Positions 14,201 to 24,931 of a stretch of DNA of 64,000 nt are shown here, piece after piece (position 1 is the stretch's first letter; each line of letters begins with the position of its first letter). The position numbers were made by a program, and so were the translations under genes. The stretch lies in contig JAQISU010000248.1 in NCBI GenBank assembly GCA_029339505.1, forward strand, positions 1 to 64,000, read 5' to 3'. This DNA is from Unio delphinus. Taxonomy: Eukaryota; Mollusca; Bivalvia; Unionida; Unionidae. The notes under the pieces were generated by a model. It saw only the letters and a list, made by a program, of their open reading frames with translations. It was not told where the DNA came from and searched no databases.

Positions 14201-16889
14201 TCTACTAAATCAGTTTAAACTTTCTGAGAATGAAATACAGGCTGAAGGGATAAAATATACTTTCCACATGTATATTTACCCTTGGATGTAAGAAAACAGC
14301 AAAATGATGTAAGTTGAACACAAAATGCATTCAATTTTATTGTTCAATTTGGTTAAGATACTGATTAGTGAAGTGCGGCATTGTGGCCTGTATGATGTTA
14401 TGTGAATTCTAATGATCCATCTTAATTTTTGCATTGTTAATTACTAATAATATTTGTTAACTGACACTCTAAAGATTGCATAAGATATATTCAAACAGAT
14501 ATTTTGAGTTTAACTGTGTACAACTGATCTTAGCATGGTTACATATCCCACATGAACAAATATTCACATATTTTAGAATGTTTGGGATCCAAAGTTCACA
14601 TTCAGTATATCATATAGGCTGACATTGTACCTACAGTGAATCTGTAAGACACATTTCTGGCTGTGTGCACTAAATGTATCCCAAAATGTTATTTTCTTCA
14701 TTAATATGCCCATGTATGGTAACATGTTTCAATTCAGTACTTGGATAGAGTGCGGTATTGTAATATCAGCTGATATCTGATTCTATTGAACCATTGAGGT
14801 TAATAATTGGTATCAAACACCCTTAAAAATACACTTTAAATGTTCAAACAGATCATTGGAATTATTTTTGCACATTTGATCAGAACAATTACATTGTATA
14901 TGTCCCACATATGCAAATTTCCATTCTTGTTTACAAGTTTTGGGGATCAGAATTTAACATTTAGTTTATGATATAGGATTTATTGGTACCTGTAGTTGAT
15001 ATGTGTGGCCACTTTGGGCTGTATTCTCTTGCAATATCCAGAATTATTATTTCCCTCATGAATAAGATTGCTTATAGTACTATATTCTTTTTTACTACAT
15101 TGTTGCTTGACTTTCCTGTATACTGGCATGTACTAATGTTTCCACCAATGATCAAACCTCACCGTCCCAGCATTTCCTTAAAGTTTGGGATGCATAGTCT
15201 ACCTGATTAGTTATTTAACCTGTAAATGACCAGATATGCTTATAGAAACTTCATATACTTTTAGGATGAATTTATTACTTTAATACATGACTATTACTTC
15301 ACATTTCTGAGTGTCACTCTGTCAAGTTTAATATTTATTTCCTATGCTTGCAGCCTGAATGTTATTTGTAAATCACTATATCTAACACATTTTAACTTCA
15401 TTTTCATACATCTTACTGTTTTCTAGATATAAGTGAAACATTTTATATCTTTTCAGGTCTAGGCTGGTATCTGGAACAAAGTGTTAGTGGTGGATCAGCT
15501 TGGAAGCTCTCCATTAGTCTGGTGGTGATAGCAAGGTTTCATAAGGACATATGCAGTGTACTGCCATAAGTGATCATAACATCACCACACTAATATAAAG
15601 CACCTCAAGGACATGGCTTAAATCTTCATGAGAGAGATTTGCACCATTGTTCAGTAAGGTAAAGCCTGCTTAAAAACTGTATTTTCCTATCTTATTGTCG
15701 CTTTTTGTAGTTATCGACACTGAAATGTAATGCAATTTTCCTATAAAACATGGAAGTGGTCCCATCAGATGTTTCAATCTGAGTGCACTATTAGTTATAC
15801 AAATAACTGCCTAAATACCTGACACAATAAATATGGAACATAGCACCTATTGTTGCTTCTTTAGTGTGTACACCAATATGCACCTTGACAGGCATATTGC
15901 GGTTTGTTGCCAAAATCACTATGAGTCATGCTACTTCATTACCCCTGGGAAAAATGTTCTCAGTTACACAGACCCAAACCACCATTTATTTTAAAGACCA
16001 TTGATTGATCAACTTTTCTGTCTAAACTTTGACAAAATCTGTTTTCAAACTTTTATGAAAATTTAATTTTTCAATAAAATTTAGTTTATAAATTTAAATG
16101 TTTATTTAAATTTCCATTAAAATTTTAATTTATCAAAATATATAAACTTTAAACATATTTTCAGACAGGCCTTAACTTGTAGTACAAATAGGTTTTTACA
16201 GCATTGAAAAAGTCCTATAATTAAGGAAGATATAGCAAATTTAGTTTTGGTTTCTCAAGGGCACATTGATCAGCATGTGCACTCTGTGGGACACCAACAC
16301 TACACACCTTCCAGCAGGTGTCACATGTCTTGTATGCAAGGAAATTCAAAAAGACTTCATGTATAAAGTTCAAATAGGTGTGGCATTCAAATATAAAAGT
16401 TTTACTAAAATTTGCCCCAAAAAGTTGGGCCTGTCAGGAATCACATCACAATTAATACTTCCAGTTCAGTACCCACGAATGTAGTTCCAGTCTATTTTTA
16501 GAACATTTTTTCCTCTCTCATTTTGGTGGTGATAGAAGAGTTATATTGATGCATATTTGGTAGGGATTTAAAGGTAATTGTTTATTCTTGAGAATATGAG
16601 CAGAGAGAGTGGTTGTCAGTGTGTAATTTGGCGACAGTGCAAATGGAGTAATAAGGCCTTGGTGATGATCCGGAAGTGAAATATGTGGTCTGTGTACATG
16701 CTGTTATGTTTACAGTGCAGCAGCTCAAAAAAATGCCGGTCAACCCTTGACAAGAATTTCACCGTGAAGTCATCTTTGGGGGTATTTTAGATTTTCATAT
16801 GATTTGTATTGATTGTCACACTGTGGAAAGGTCAGTGCTGAGAAATATATGTAGAGAACATATAGTAAAATTAATTGTGATGTATGGCC

Positions 16890-17060
16890 AACCCTTCGCT
16901 CGATTCGACATTTTCTCACGAGACTTTTATCGCTTCAGAATCGCAAGAAGACTGAAACACTACACATATGCATTACTTACCAACGCATAGCTCTTAAATG
17001 ACCATGTTCAGAATCCAACCGGAGAATTAACCTGTTTTTTTTTTCTTCACAAGTACGGTC
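16890..17060. other. Junction sequence right of the array
   Basis: Unique-looking sequence follows the array break at 16889/16890. I see no gene, repeat or element end other than the array boundary itself. An open frame of 63 codons (16799-16990) crosses the junction and has no coding signal. Confidence 0.5.
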
Positions 17061-17375
17061 ACATTAGCCAAGGTCGTAAGTGTATCTGACGGAAGTAGCC
17101 CATCCTACCATTTTCTACCCTGCAGTAAATATGGTGAATAACATGATGAAAGTAATTTCTCAAGATAAAACGTTCATCTTGCTTTTTATTTCAGATTGTA
17201 TTATTTTATAATTTTATTTAAATTTCCAGAACAGAAATATGTAGTCAAAGTTCTGATAGTAGAAATAACGGTTGATGACGTCATCACACTTCAAATATGT
17301 ACGACTGTTGCTGGATCCTGTAACTTTAAAAACACAGATTCTGCGCCGTGTTCGGTACTATTATTAGACGGATTA

Positions 17376-17498
17376 TGGACGTTTCGCCCCATGGACGTTT
17401 CGGCCCAAGACTTTTCGCCCCACTTCAATGGACATTTCGCCCCACCTAGTACATGGACGTTTCGCCCCATGGACGTTTCGGCCCATTGACATTTCGCC
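17376..17498 (+). repeat. GGACGTTTCGCCCC-type repeat array, left arm
   Basis: About seven short repeats of the form TGGACGTTTCGCCCCA alternate with GGACGTTTCGGCCCA, at spacings of roughly 16-25 bp. The block is CpG-rich against an AT-rich background. The same order of variants appears inverted at 21194-21338. Open frames here only reflect the repeat and are not taken as coding. Confidence 0.9.
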
Positions 17499-17774
17499 AA
17501 ACGTCAATGGAAATATCGGACATTTATAGAAATTCATCAGCATTACACCATTGTCTTCATTTTATTTTAGGGGCCTACCGTTAAGATTTCATACCCCATA
17601 ATCCTATCTTTCTCTCATATTTCAATTACATTTAGCGTAACGTTATATCAGACAATATTTTTCCATTTTTCTTCATTTATGTAATAAGACTGGTCAGAAA
17701 AATTAATCTATCATTTACAGTGATACTTTTCTATACTGCAGTACTTTTATTTCGCTCTTACACAAATTGATGAA

Positions 17775-18113
17775 GACCGCTTCGATGGCCAAGTGGTTAA
17801 AGCGTCCACTGTGGAAGTGGGAGGTCGTGGGTTCGATACCCATCCGAGTCGTGCCAAAGTGTGCAGTGTGTCAGTTTATAGTGATTCTAGCATTGGGGCA
17901 TCATGCCGCAGACATGTAGCATGATGCCCCACCCAGTCACATTATTTTGACACCAGACCGACCAGTCCTAATACTAATGCTGAGCGCCAAACGAGGCAGC
18001 TGTTAGTACCATTTTTATAAGTATTTGGTTATGACTCGGCCGTGAATAGAACCAACGACCTCCCGCAAGATAGGCGGACGCCCTAACCACTAGACACACA
18101 GGAGCGATCCACC
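17775..18113. mobile_element. Composite SINE with two opposing tRNA-like heads
   Basis: The plus strand at 17775-17858 has a tRNA-like head with A box TGGCCAAGTGG and B box GGGTTCGATACC. The minus strand at ~18113-18030 has a second tRNA-like head (TGGTTAGGGCG and GGTTCTATTC). Between them lies the SINE body found elsewhere in the window, including the hairpin GCATCATGC...GCATGATGC. Other copies have only one head, so this looks like one SINE inserted into, or recombined with, the tail of another. Neither head folds convincingly as a functional tRNA, so no tRNA gene is called. Confidence 0.75.
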
Positions 18114-18714
18114 ATAAATATGACGTTTTAAACACATTATATCCTATTTGTTGTTGTTTCTCTTCCACATAATAGCTTATTTATTTAAAAACGTTAAACT
18201 TTACTAATTTTTTTCATGATCGGATTAGTTTGCTGAATATATCTTGCGATTTATTGGCATTGTTACTACTTAATAATATTTTTAACAGAATATTATGGTA
18301 ACAATTGCCTCGTTTCAAATGGTAAGCATTGCGGTATTTTGTTATCGTTAATCGATCGAATTCGGTATGCGTTTTTGCTTCAAGTTTGAAATTTACACTT
18401 TACTCTTAATTATCCCCAAAACAGTGTTTCATCGTCTTGTTCTTTTTCACGCTCGAATGATTCTTTACTTTTAGTCATCGAGCTGAATGAGGGGCTAGTA
18501 ATACAGATTTTAATTAACAATACAGAGATATAAAAACTGGTTTGAGACATTTATTTTCTAAATATTAAGCATGTTTAAATCAACACACATCACTAATCAA
18601 GATTATATCTCATGACAGGGTAGATGTGTCAAATTATGATGTGCAAACTTGTACTTCTAAGCAGTAACTATCTTTGATTCTCTCTTTTTTTTTTGCATTG
18701 AAGTAAAACATCAG

Positions 18715-18800
18715 ATAATGGTGAAATGGCGTTAAATTAGATTTATTCCTTTCCCGAAACCTTAAAAAACTAGGATGTTTAAAGACTTGTGGTCGCCTGC
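18715..18800. repeat. Fragment shared with 45340-45445
   Basis: TTAGATTTATTCCTTTCCCGAAACC and the following CTTGTGGTCGCC resemble 45380-45440. A second shared piece (ACTTCTAAGCAGTAACTATC, 18653) lies on the other side of this block compared with 45520, so the order is permuted. On the minus strand both contain GKGIN(L) after ATT; the family is unknown. Confidence 0.4.
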
Positions 18801-18880
18801 ACAACAGCTAAACACGGACACAATTGATGGCAATTACCACTCGTTTCTTTGCACCCATAAACACGTGTTGTGTGTGAATG

Positions 18881-18929
18881 GAATTTTTAACGCGGCATTA
18901 ACAATTTTTCAGTCATATTGCTCCGATGT
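18881..18929 (-). mobile_element. SINE tail fragment
   Basis: The stretch TTTTTAACG...ATTAACAATTTTTCAGTCATAT..CGATGT matches the 3' tail of the SINE at 20455-20774. The body and head are missing. Confidence 0.7.
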
Positions 18930-18967
18930 ACGTCTAAGAAGACCATACATGTAGCTTGTTAGACCTG

Positions 18968-19182
18968 CAGAGGCGTAGCTAGAGTGTTTGGCGCCCGGGG
19001 ACAATATTCATTCTCCCCCCCCCCCCCCCACCCTCAACTCTGAAACTCATTATTTTCATCAATAAAATCACCATTACCCGTTACAACCTATTTCAAAGCC
19101 CATTTTGGCGCCCCCACTAGTATGGCGCCCGGGAACATATGTACCCCCTGCCTCCCCCCCCCCCCCCCCAGCTACGCCTCTG
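18968..19182. mobile_element. hAT MITE with 8-bp target duplication
   Basis: Terminal inverted repeats CAGAGGCGTAGCTAG (left) and AGCTACGCCTCTG (right) bound 215 bp. The flanks TAGACCTG (18960-18967) and TAGACCTG (19183-19190) are a perfect 8-bp duplication, as expected for hAT. The element is non-coding and has two poly-C tracts, near 19015 and 19154. Confidence 0.95.
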
Positions 19183-19464
19183 TAGACCTGTAAATAGAAA
19201 CATTGTCTTCAGATCATTCAGTTCATCCATCGAAGTTTTGTTATTAAAATTACTTTGAAAAACGTTGGATATAGTGAAACAGAAACAATATCATGCGAGA
19301 AACGGACACTAGATACTAGATACATACAATTATTTATTTTAAAAAAAATGACCTAATTACTCGACTGAACTGCTGGCAGAAACAGTCCAAAGTAATGTAT
19401 TTCATTTCTATAGCCCCATGCGGAATGATTGTAATATGATGTAGAAATAAATAAATAAACTTAC

Positions 19465-19567
19465 CGGTATTTCCACATGCTCTGTGTTTCCATAGGGCGC
19501 AAATATCGCAATATATGGCTTGCTGACGACAGGTAACTGGTTTTCTGCAGTAAATGCACGAAGACAT
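19465..19567 (-). CDS. First coding exon of a PHD/RING-like zinc-finger protein (fragment)
   Basis: Starting at ATG, this exon encodes 34 residues (MSSCIYCRKPVTCRQQ...) with CxxC, a second CxxC in YCDICALW and a following KHRAC. That is the first half of a PHD/RING-type cross-brace or treble clef. It ends at a consensus donor (ACCG|GTAAGT), in phase 1. Such N-terminal fingers (CxxC..CDxCxxWxHRxC) occur in animal transposon-derived proteins with MULE or FLYWCH domains; that link is from memory and unproven here. I found no downstream exon toward lower coordinates. It lies inside the 17061-21432 inverted-repeat element, so it may be captured cargo. Confidence 0.5.
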
Positions 19568-20454
19568 TGTTCTGTTTTTTAGGAGGCACCAGACAGATGC
19601 CCCCCCCCCCCCCCCATGAAAAAAAAGTAAAAGTTTTTTTGTGTTTGTGCTCCCTCCGATATGTAGTTTATGTGGGTTTTTTTTCTTTCTTTAAATTCCC
19701 TTAAATTTAATTTTTCCTATCGGGATTATATACAATTTCGAAAGGGGTATTTTTATTCTGTTTTTCCCTAGTGTTACTATAAAAGGGTTTTCGGAGGTGG
19801 GATTTTTCTACCCTCCTTCGGATCCACTTTCTTAATATTTTGGTTTGACCATGGCTAATGGTCTCCTATATCCTGTGTTTGCTAATAATGTTGGTGCTAT
19901 TTGTCTGTGTTTAGATAGCCTTTTCGTTCGAATTTGACCAGTTCTCTTATTTTAGTATTTCTACCTCTAATTGGGTCATCACGTTCATAACTTTTTTTAA
20001 GGTAATACATACGTTTAATTATTTTATTTAATTTTGAATTTCGGTAAAGTGAGGTGTTTTATTTAGATTTTTTTTTTACTGTGTCTCACTTTACTTTCTA
20101 TATTTATCTTCATATAGTCCGACTGATCTTGAGTCGGGGTCTGTACATTTTTTATTTTTGGCTGTACTTCTCCCGTCTCAAGTTTGGTCGTAATTTTTTT
20201 TTATAGTTTAGTTATTTAATCTTGAAATTCATTCGAAGTGGTTTATTTTTCCATGAATTTTGGTTCTCTGTACAGTACGGGAGCTGCACCGAGAAAGAGT
20301 ATATAGGATGTTAGCATCCACAAGTTAAATTATTTAACTATTCCTATTCTAAAATATGTATATTACTTAATGGGGCGTTTTTCCAAACTCTTCCACAGGC
20401 CTGTCTACTTCGCGTAGCGTCATGTGACATAGCCTTATGACGTCCTCATAATGT
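19568..20454. other. Non-coding stretch, T-rich
   Basis: Poly-C (19598-19615) and many T runs; I see no gene, TIR pair or SINE here. GTCCTCATAATGT at 20442-20454 is the left target duplication of the neighbouring SINE. Confidence 0.5.
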
Positions 20455-20774
20455 TTGTTTGTTTGATTAGGATTTTTAACGTAGCTTTAACAATTTTTCA
20501 GTCATATCGCTACGATGTCTGCAGTGAGGCAGTTTATAGTGATGTCTAGCACTGAGACATCATGCCGCAGACATGTAGCATGATGTCTCACCCAGTCACA
20601 TTATCCTGACACCAGGCCGACCAGTCCTAACACTAACCTCTTAATGCTGAGCGTCAAGCGAGGCAGCTGTTAGTACCATTTTTGTAAGTCTTTGGTATGA
20701 CTCGGCCGGGGATCGAACCGACGACCTCCCTCTTCCGGGGCGGACGCTCTAACCACAAGGCCACCGGAGCGGTC
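20455..20774 (-). mobile_element. Full-length tRNA-derived SINE
   Basis: On the minus strand it begins GACCGCTCCGGTGGCC with A box TGGCCTTGTGG and B box GGTTCGATCCC. The body has a CATCATGC..GCATGATG hairpin, and the tail reads GTTAAAAATCC..AACAAAC. GTCCTCATAATGT flanks both sides (20442-20454 and 20772-20784), a 10-13-bp target duplication typical of LINE-mobilised SINEs. This is the best reference copy in the window. It may belong to a known molluscan V-SINE-like family, but I cannot confirm that. Confidence 0.92.
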
Positions 20775-21143
20775 CTCATAATGTACTTTCCCCATTAAGT
20801 TTCCTATTCTATACAATCAATTTAACAATAAATACAGCTATAATTTGTTTAATAAATGTAATGACCCATCACCTTTTTTTAAATTTTGTTTTTGTTATTT
20901 TGTTCCTTTATTTTTTTTAAAAATATATACTTTTTAAATTTAAAATTTTTTAATTTTAAAATTTTTAACAATAACTAAAAGAAGAAAAGTGTTTTCCCCA
21001 TTTCTTAATCGTAATTATTTGTCCACATCTAAACATCGTCTTTGTAATGTAGTCTTTAATCTGTCTAATTAAGTCTTTATTGAAATTTCCGTCTAAGAAA
21101 AGTATCTGTTGACTGTTATATTTGTCGATCTTAAAGATTTCCA

Positions 21144-21147
<4 letters not shown>

Positions 21148-21184
<37 letters not shown>
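21148..21184. repeat. (GA)n microsatellite
   Basis: A run of AG dinucleotides directly inside the right-arm repeat block of the inverted-repeat element. Confidence 0.95.
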
Positions 21185-21188
<4 letters not shown>

Positions 21189-21193
21189 ATGAA

Positions 21194-21338
21194 ATGAAAT
21201 GTCCATGGGCCGAAACGTCCATGGGGCGAAACGTCCATGTACCAGGTGGGGCGAAATGTCCATTGAAGTGGGGCGAAATATCCACTGAAGTGGGGCGAAA
21301 TGTCTTGGGCCGAAACGTCCATGGGGCGAAACGTCCAG
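21194..21338 (-). repeat. GGACGTTTCGCCCC-type repeat array, right arm
   Basis: Inverted counterpart of the left-arm block, with one extra monomer (the CACTTCAGTGGATATTTCG variant). It abuts a (GA)n tract on its inner side and reaches the outer inverted repeat at 21361 after ~20 bp, whereas the left arm has ~240 bp in that place. Confidence 0.9.
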
Positions 21339-21479
21339 GTACCTTATTAGACACCAACGGATATTTACTGCAGGGTAGAAACTGGTAGGATGGGCTACTT
21401 CCGTCAGATAGACTTGCGGAGTAGGGTTATGTAGCTCACCTCCGCGATAGGAACCAAAATATCTCTACTCAGAACCACT

Positions 21480-22137
21480 CAGGGGGCGCTTACCAGTTAA
21501 TATGTACTTTTCAGATAGTGACGTATGTGAGGTGAAGTTGTTTGCATTTGTAACATGCACAATGGAGATAATGTTGGCATATCTCAATGCTACTTTGATG
21601 TAATGTGGCTGATATTTCTTTGGATACTGCACTTGTGGAAATTGTAAATGATCTAAGCGCATGGTATAACAAAATGGATGCTCCCATGTGCTTGAAAAAT
21701 TAGCCAGAATTAATCAAAAGTACACTAACTTTAGCAGTTATTAAACTAGGGAAAATGAATTTTGCTGAAGTAGGCAATAGCAGCTTCTGAAAGTGCAATG
21801 AACAAATTACAAAATATCTGAAAAGTAAAAAAAGTTATCGTACCATTTTTCTACAATTTACCTCTGAAGTCCAGTGAGTGAAAATGACCATGCGGAGCTA
21901 GCAGTTTGTTTACATGAGCAGATCTTATGTTAGCCCAAGCTGTATACTCTAGAACCTAAAGTACACCCATCAATCATACATCAAAATAAAGGGAATTGAA
22001 AGTTCTTCTCCCAACACCTAAGATATACAAAGTCTTTATTATATTGCCAGTATAACCAGTGAAGAAATCCCAGAAAATTATTTTTCTTTAAAATTCTAAC
22101 CCTATGCAAAGTACGAAACTGTAGAGCGCCACCTTAA
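21480..22137. mobile_element. Non-autonomous TIR element, copy A (9-bp duplication, MULE-like)
   Basis: The ends CAGGGGGCGCT and AGCGCCACCTTAA are inverted copies with mismatches. AGAACCACT flanks both sides (21471-21479 and 22138-22146), a 9-bp duplication as seen in MULE-type elements. The interior is non-coding. A second copy is at 24932-26623, and comparison with it defines the shared unit. The MULE assignment rests only on duplication length. Confidence 0.7.
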
Positions 22138-24110
22138 AGAACCACTGAAGATGTATTTTCAACTTATTGAAAAACTTGTCATATTCTGCAGTCAATTTCA
22201 AACATATTGATATATCATACATGGTATTTACTTCCAAAATTACAAACACATAGTTAATTTACTATACCCCTCTGAAGTAACTTAAATGTAGCTTCATGAC
22301 GTCAAAACTGTATTTTAACGTCACTGGGAAATGCTATTATTTTGACATTAAAGAAAGACATTCAAGAATAAATGCATATGAAGTATTTGTTTTATTTTTC
22401 AATCCAAACATCAAATAATGTATTTAGATCATTTCCAAAGTTGCAAACTATACTTGGGTCATGTATACATGTAAATCAAGTGAGAAAAGTGAGGAAAATT
22501 CCATAAAGTTTGAGGTAATAGTGCAAAAATTGTCCAGCATTGGATTAAGAAAAAAAGTCCTTGATGCTATAATAACAGTAGACATAAATATATATTTTGT
22601 TTGTAAATAATTACTTTTTTCCCCGGCACTAGTAATCTAATTTGAATCTGCACTAATGCTTGTATGTCAAAGAATTGAAATGAAAAGTCAAGGGGAATTA
22701 ACTCCTGGTGAGACCATTCCATGGACCAGGAATGTGATTGATGATTACATACATAATTGATTACAATGAAAATCAAATATGTTGACTGCTTTATATGGTA
22801 AAATTAATTATAAAACCAAAACATGCAGACTTGTATGCCAAAAAAGGGGGTAGGTGTGTTTCCCAACAATTTCAAGCCCCAGCCTGATGTTACATACTGT
22901 CTAAGATCCATCACAACCAGGAACAACTGGTAACCATGATGTCACTAATACTACATCAACCCACATTAGCCACTATCTAAGAAAACATGGCTAAAGGAAG
23001 AGCTAAGAAAATAGCTATTTGTCCACAAGAGTTCATACAACACAGTCAACCATAGGACTATGGATTACGAGTATCCAAGAGTGACCAACCTATTCAGGTT
23101 GCAATCTGGTTCTACATCTCCACAAATAAAGCGCCCAAGAATTGATGTATATGAAGAATCACTATCTTCCTGTGGCCCAAATAAAGTGCACCCAAGCTTT
23201 GCCCTGAATTGGAGAAAGAAAGAAATGAAGAAAACTTAATTGTTGGGTCACATGTTGCAGCGTGTTGTTAACATCAATGGAAATGTAATTATGAACATAC
23301 CAAAACTAACTAGGATATTGGGAACATTGTGCATAATGTATGACTGACCTGGAAATTGCAAGCGATATAATCCACTGATGTATAAAAGCAAAACTCAAGG
23401 ACTGTGTGCCTTTTTAACAGCTAAATGTACAAACTGCAATCTGCAGGAAGCAGAACAGGCTGCCTGTCCAGAAAAGTGCCAAGGACATAGAAAGTGAGGC
23501 CCAGGCACAGGAAATTTAAATGCGATGTTGGCACTTTCTTGCTACAAGGCCAAAGTTGGAGTGACTGACTTGCCCATTTAGCATCCTATTACTCAAAATT
23601 TCTGCCATATGGGAAACATTTAAATCTTTCTTATATTAAAAAGCTTGAATATTTACTAAGAAATTTTGTCTTAAATGTCAAGCTAAGTAAAATTTCACAC
23701 TTTCTAAACACAAATAAGTGCGAGAGCTTGCACAATATCATTTTTACCTATGCACCTAAAATATCAGTATGGAGCAGACATTTTGATGCATTATGTCATT
23801 CATTCCCTCATAGCTCTGAGTATGGTACAGGAAACTTTACACTCCCACTGACCAAGTCTCATGGAATTGTTCTACTCAGTCTGATCCAGTATTTCAGCTC
23901 ATAGCAGAATGAGATCAGAGAACTGTAAAAGATAGGGAGAGGAAATCAAGTCTTCAGTACAAGTACATTTGCTACATCAAACGCAAACAAAAAAGCAACA
24001 GAAAACTTGTACAAAATTCATTGTTTGCTAATTCAATAAATAATTTTGTACCCAATGAACATCCATACACTTTAAATCCTTTAAATGAATGCATGTAACA
24101 ATTATTAAAT
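22138..24110. other. Intergenic; possible decayed coding remnant on plus strand
   Basis: Most of this is non-coding. Between about 23060 and 23620 the plus strand has scattered short open pieces with cysteine pairs (for example AKCTNCNLQ near 23420, then CPEKCQ) broken by stops and frame changes. This resembles a decayed zinc-binding transposase, but I cannot assign a family. Confidence 0.25.
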
Positions 24111-24114
24111 GTAC

Positions 24115-24452
24115 CTGACTATCACAGTATACACCACTTCCCCTAGCCCATATTGACTTGGCATTCACCATAGGCTTTACATGATTTTCTAGCCAAATTT
24201 TTCTCTTTTTTTGGTTCAAGTGATAAATGATCATGTTTTTGTATGGCATCTATGTGATACGTCACACTGATATTGTAGTGACTTTACCATAGTTTCAACA
24301 TAGAACCTTAGTCGGTGAGCCAAAGCAATCTTTCTTTTCCCACGAAAGGTTACATAAATTATTCCATAACCATGTTGTTCATGTGAGCCTGTCCAAATGT
24401 GACACTTGCTGCAGACTTGTGTATGTTGAGTTGAAGCTCTTTTATATGTCAT
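24115..24452 (-). pseudogene. His-Me finger / HNH nuclease-like zinc-binding domain, decayed
   Basis: The frame reads CSKCHIWTGSHEQHGYG, then AHRLRFY, then DVSHRCHTKT. These are landmarks of the homing-endonuclease zinc-binding loop/HNH fold: the W-TG..GYG strand, AHR and SHRC-H. After HTKT the frame hits a stop. The next expected block (DHLSLEPKKEKN, then CKAYGEC) continues in another frame and then meets further stops, so a frameshift or small deletion plus nonsense changes have inactivated it. Similar domains are common in invertebrate genomes, often with mobile DNA. It lies between the two copies of the TIR element, in reverse orientation. Confidence 0.7.
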
Positions 24453-24931
24453 TATATCTTGAACTGTTAATTTAGTTTGAAATATTTTTGACTTAGCTTA
24501 ATAAACCATGACCATATGATACTATAGAATTTTTTTTATATGTCAATACAAAATTATTTAATACCAAGAAAATAAATTTTGTTAATAGTTTAATTTGACA
24601 ATGAAAAAACGGGGAAAAATATCCAAATTATTACCAGTTCAAAGAAGAACTGATAGCATCTTCCTTGAGAAATGTGAAATTAATGAAACATTTTTAAAAA
24701 CAATGACACACAGAGGTTTCTAATTGCCACTAGTCTATGTCGTATTGTGTACAATAGCAAGGGACGTAACTCTTCTCAAGCCCACCTGCAGCCGCTTAAT
24801 TAAAACAGAATTTGGAATGTAAAGACATATAAGTTCTAAACTGCATTGAATTTAAACTAAATGAGCCAATATTAATACAAACTGCAATAAATATAACTCC
24901 ATGGGTATACACCCGAATGCTCTTTATGTAT

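Larger units (their letters stand above)
1..16889. repeat. Tandem array of 3,250-bp units, 5.2 copies
   Basis: Units begin at 1, 3251, 6501, 9751, 13001 and 16251 with the same sequence; the sixth stops after 639 bp. By eye the copies are identical apart from G to A at 10978 (unit position 1228) in copy 4. The left end lies outside the window. Only short ORFs (72 and 75 codons) recur, with no recognisable domain, so I treat the unit as non-coding satellite-like DNA. Unit positions ~660-835 and ~3055-3170 are extremely AT-rich. Such uniformity implies very recent amplification, active homogenisation, or an assembly that stacked one unit; the sequence alone cannot separate these. Confidence 0.97.
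17061..21432. mobile_element. 4.4-kb inverted-repeat (foldback-like) element
   Basis: The sequence around 17083-17132 (TATCTGACGGAAGTAGCCCA...) returns nearly perfectly inverted at 21361-21410, with weaker outward continuation to about 17061 and 21432. Further in, both arms hold an inverted block of GGACGTTTCGCCCC-type repeats (17376-17498 and 21194-21338). The interior holds SINEs, a hAT MITE and one zinc-finger exon, but no transposase that I recognise. It could be a non-autonomous foldback element, or two copies of a smaller element in opposite orientation. I see no target-site duplication. Confidence 0.65.

Noticed and set aside
16..16484. Recurring 72- and 75-codon ORFs in each array unit
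   Set aside because: No domain, no splice or promoter context; their repetition only reflects the array. Coding constraint cannot be tested because the copies do not differ.
17775..17858. Functional tRNA gene
   Set aside because: A and B boxes are present, but the rest pairs poorly and it is fused to a SINE body.
17291..21388. ORFs of the GRNVHGAK or MDVSAQD type
   Set aside because: Translations of the GGACGTTTCGCCCC motif arrays.
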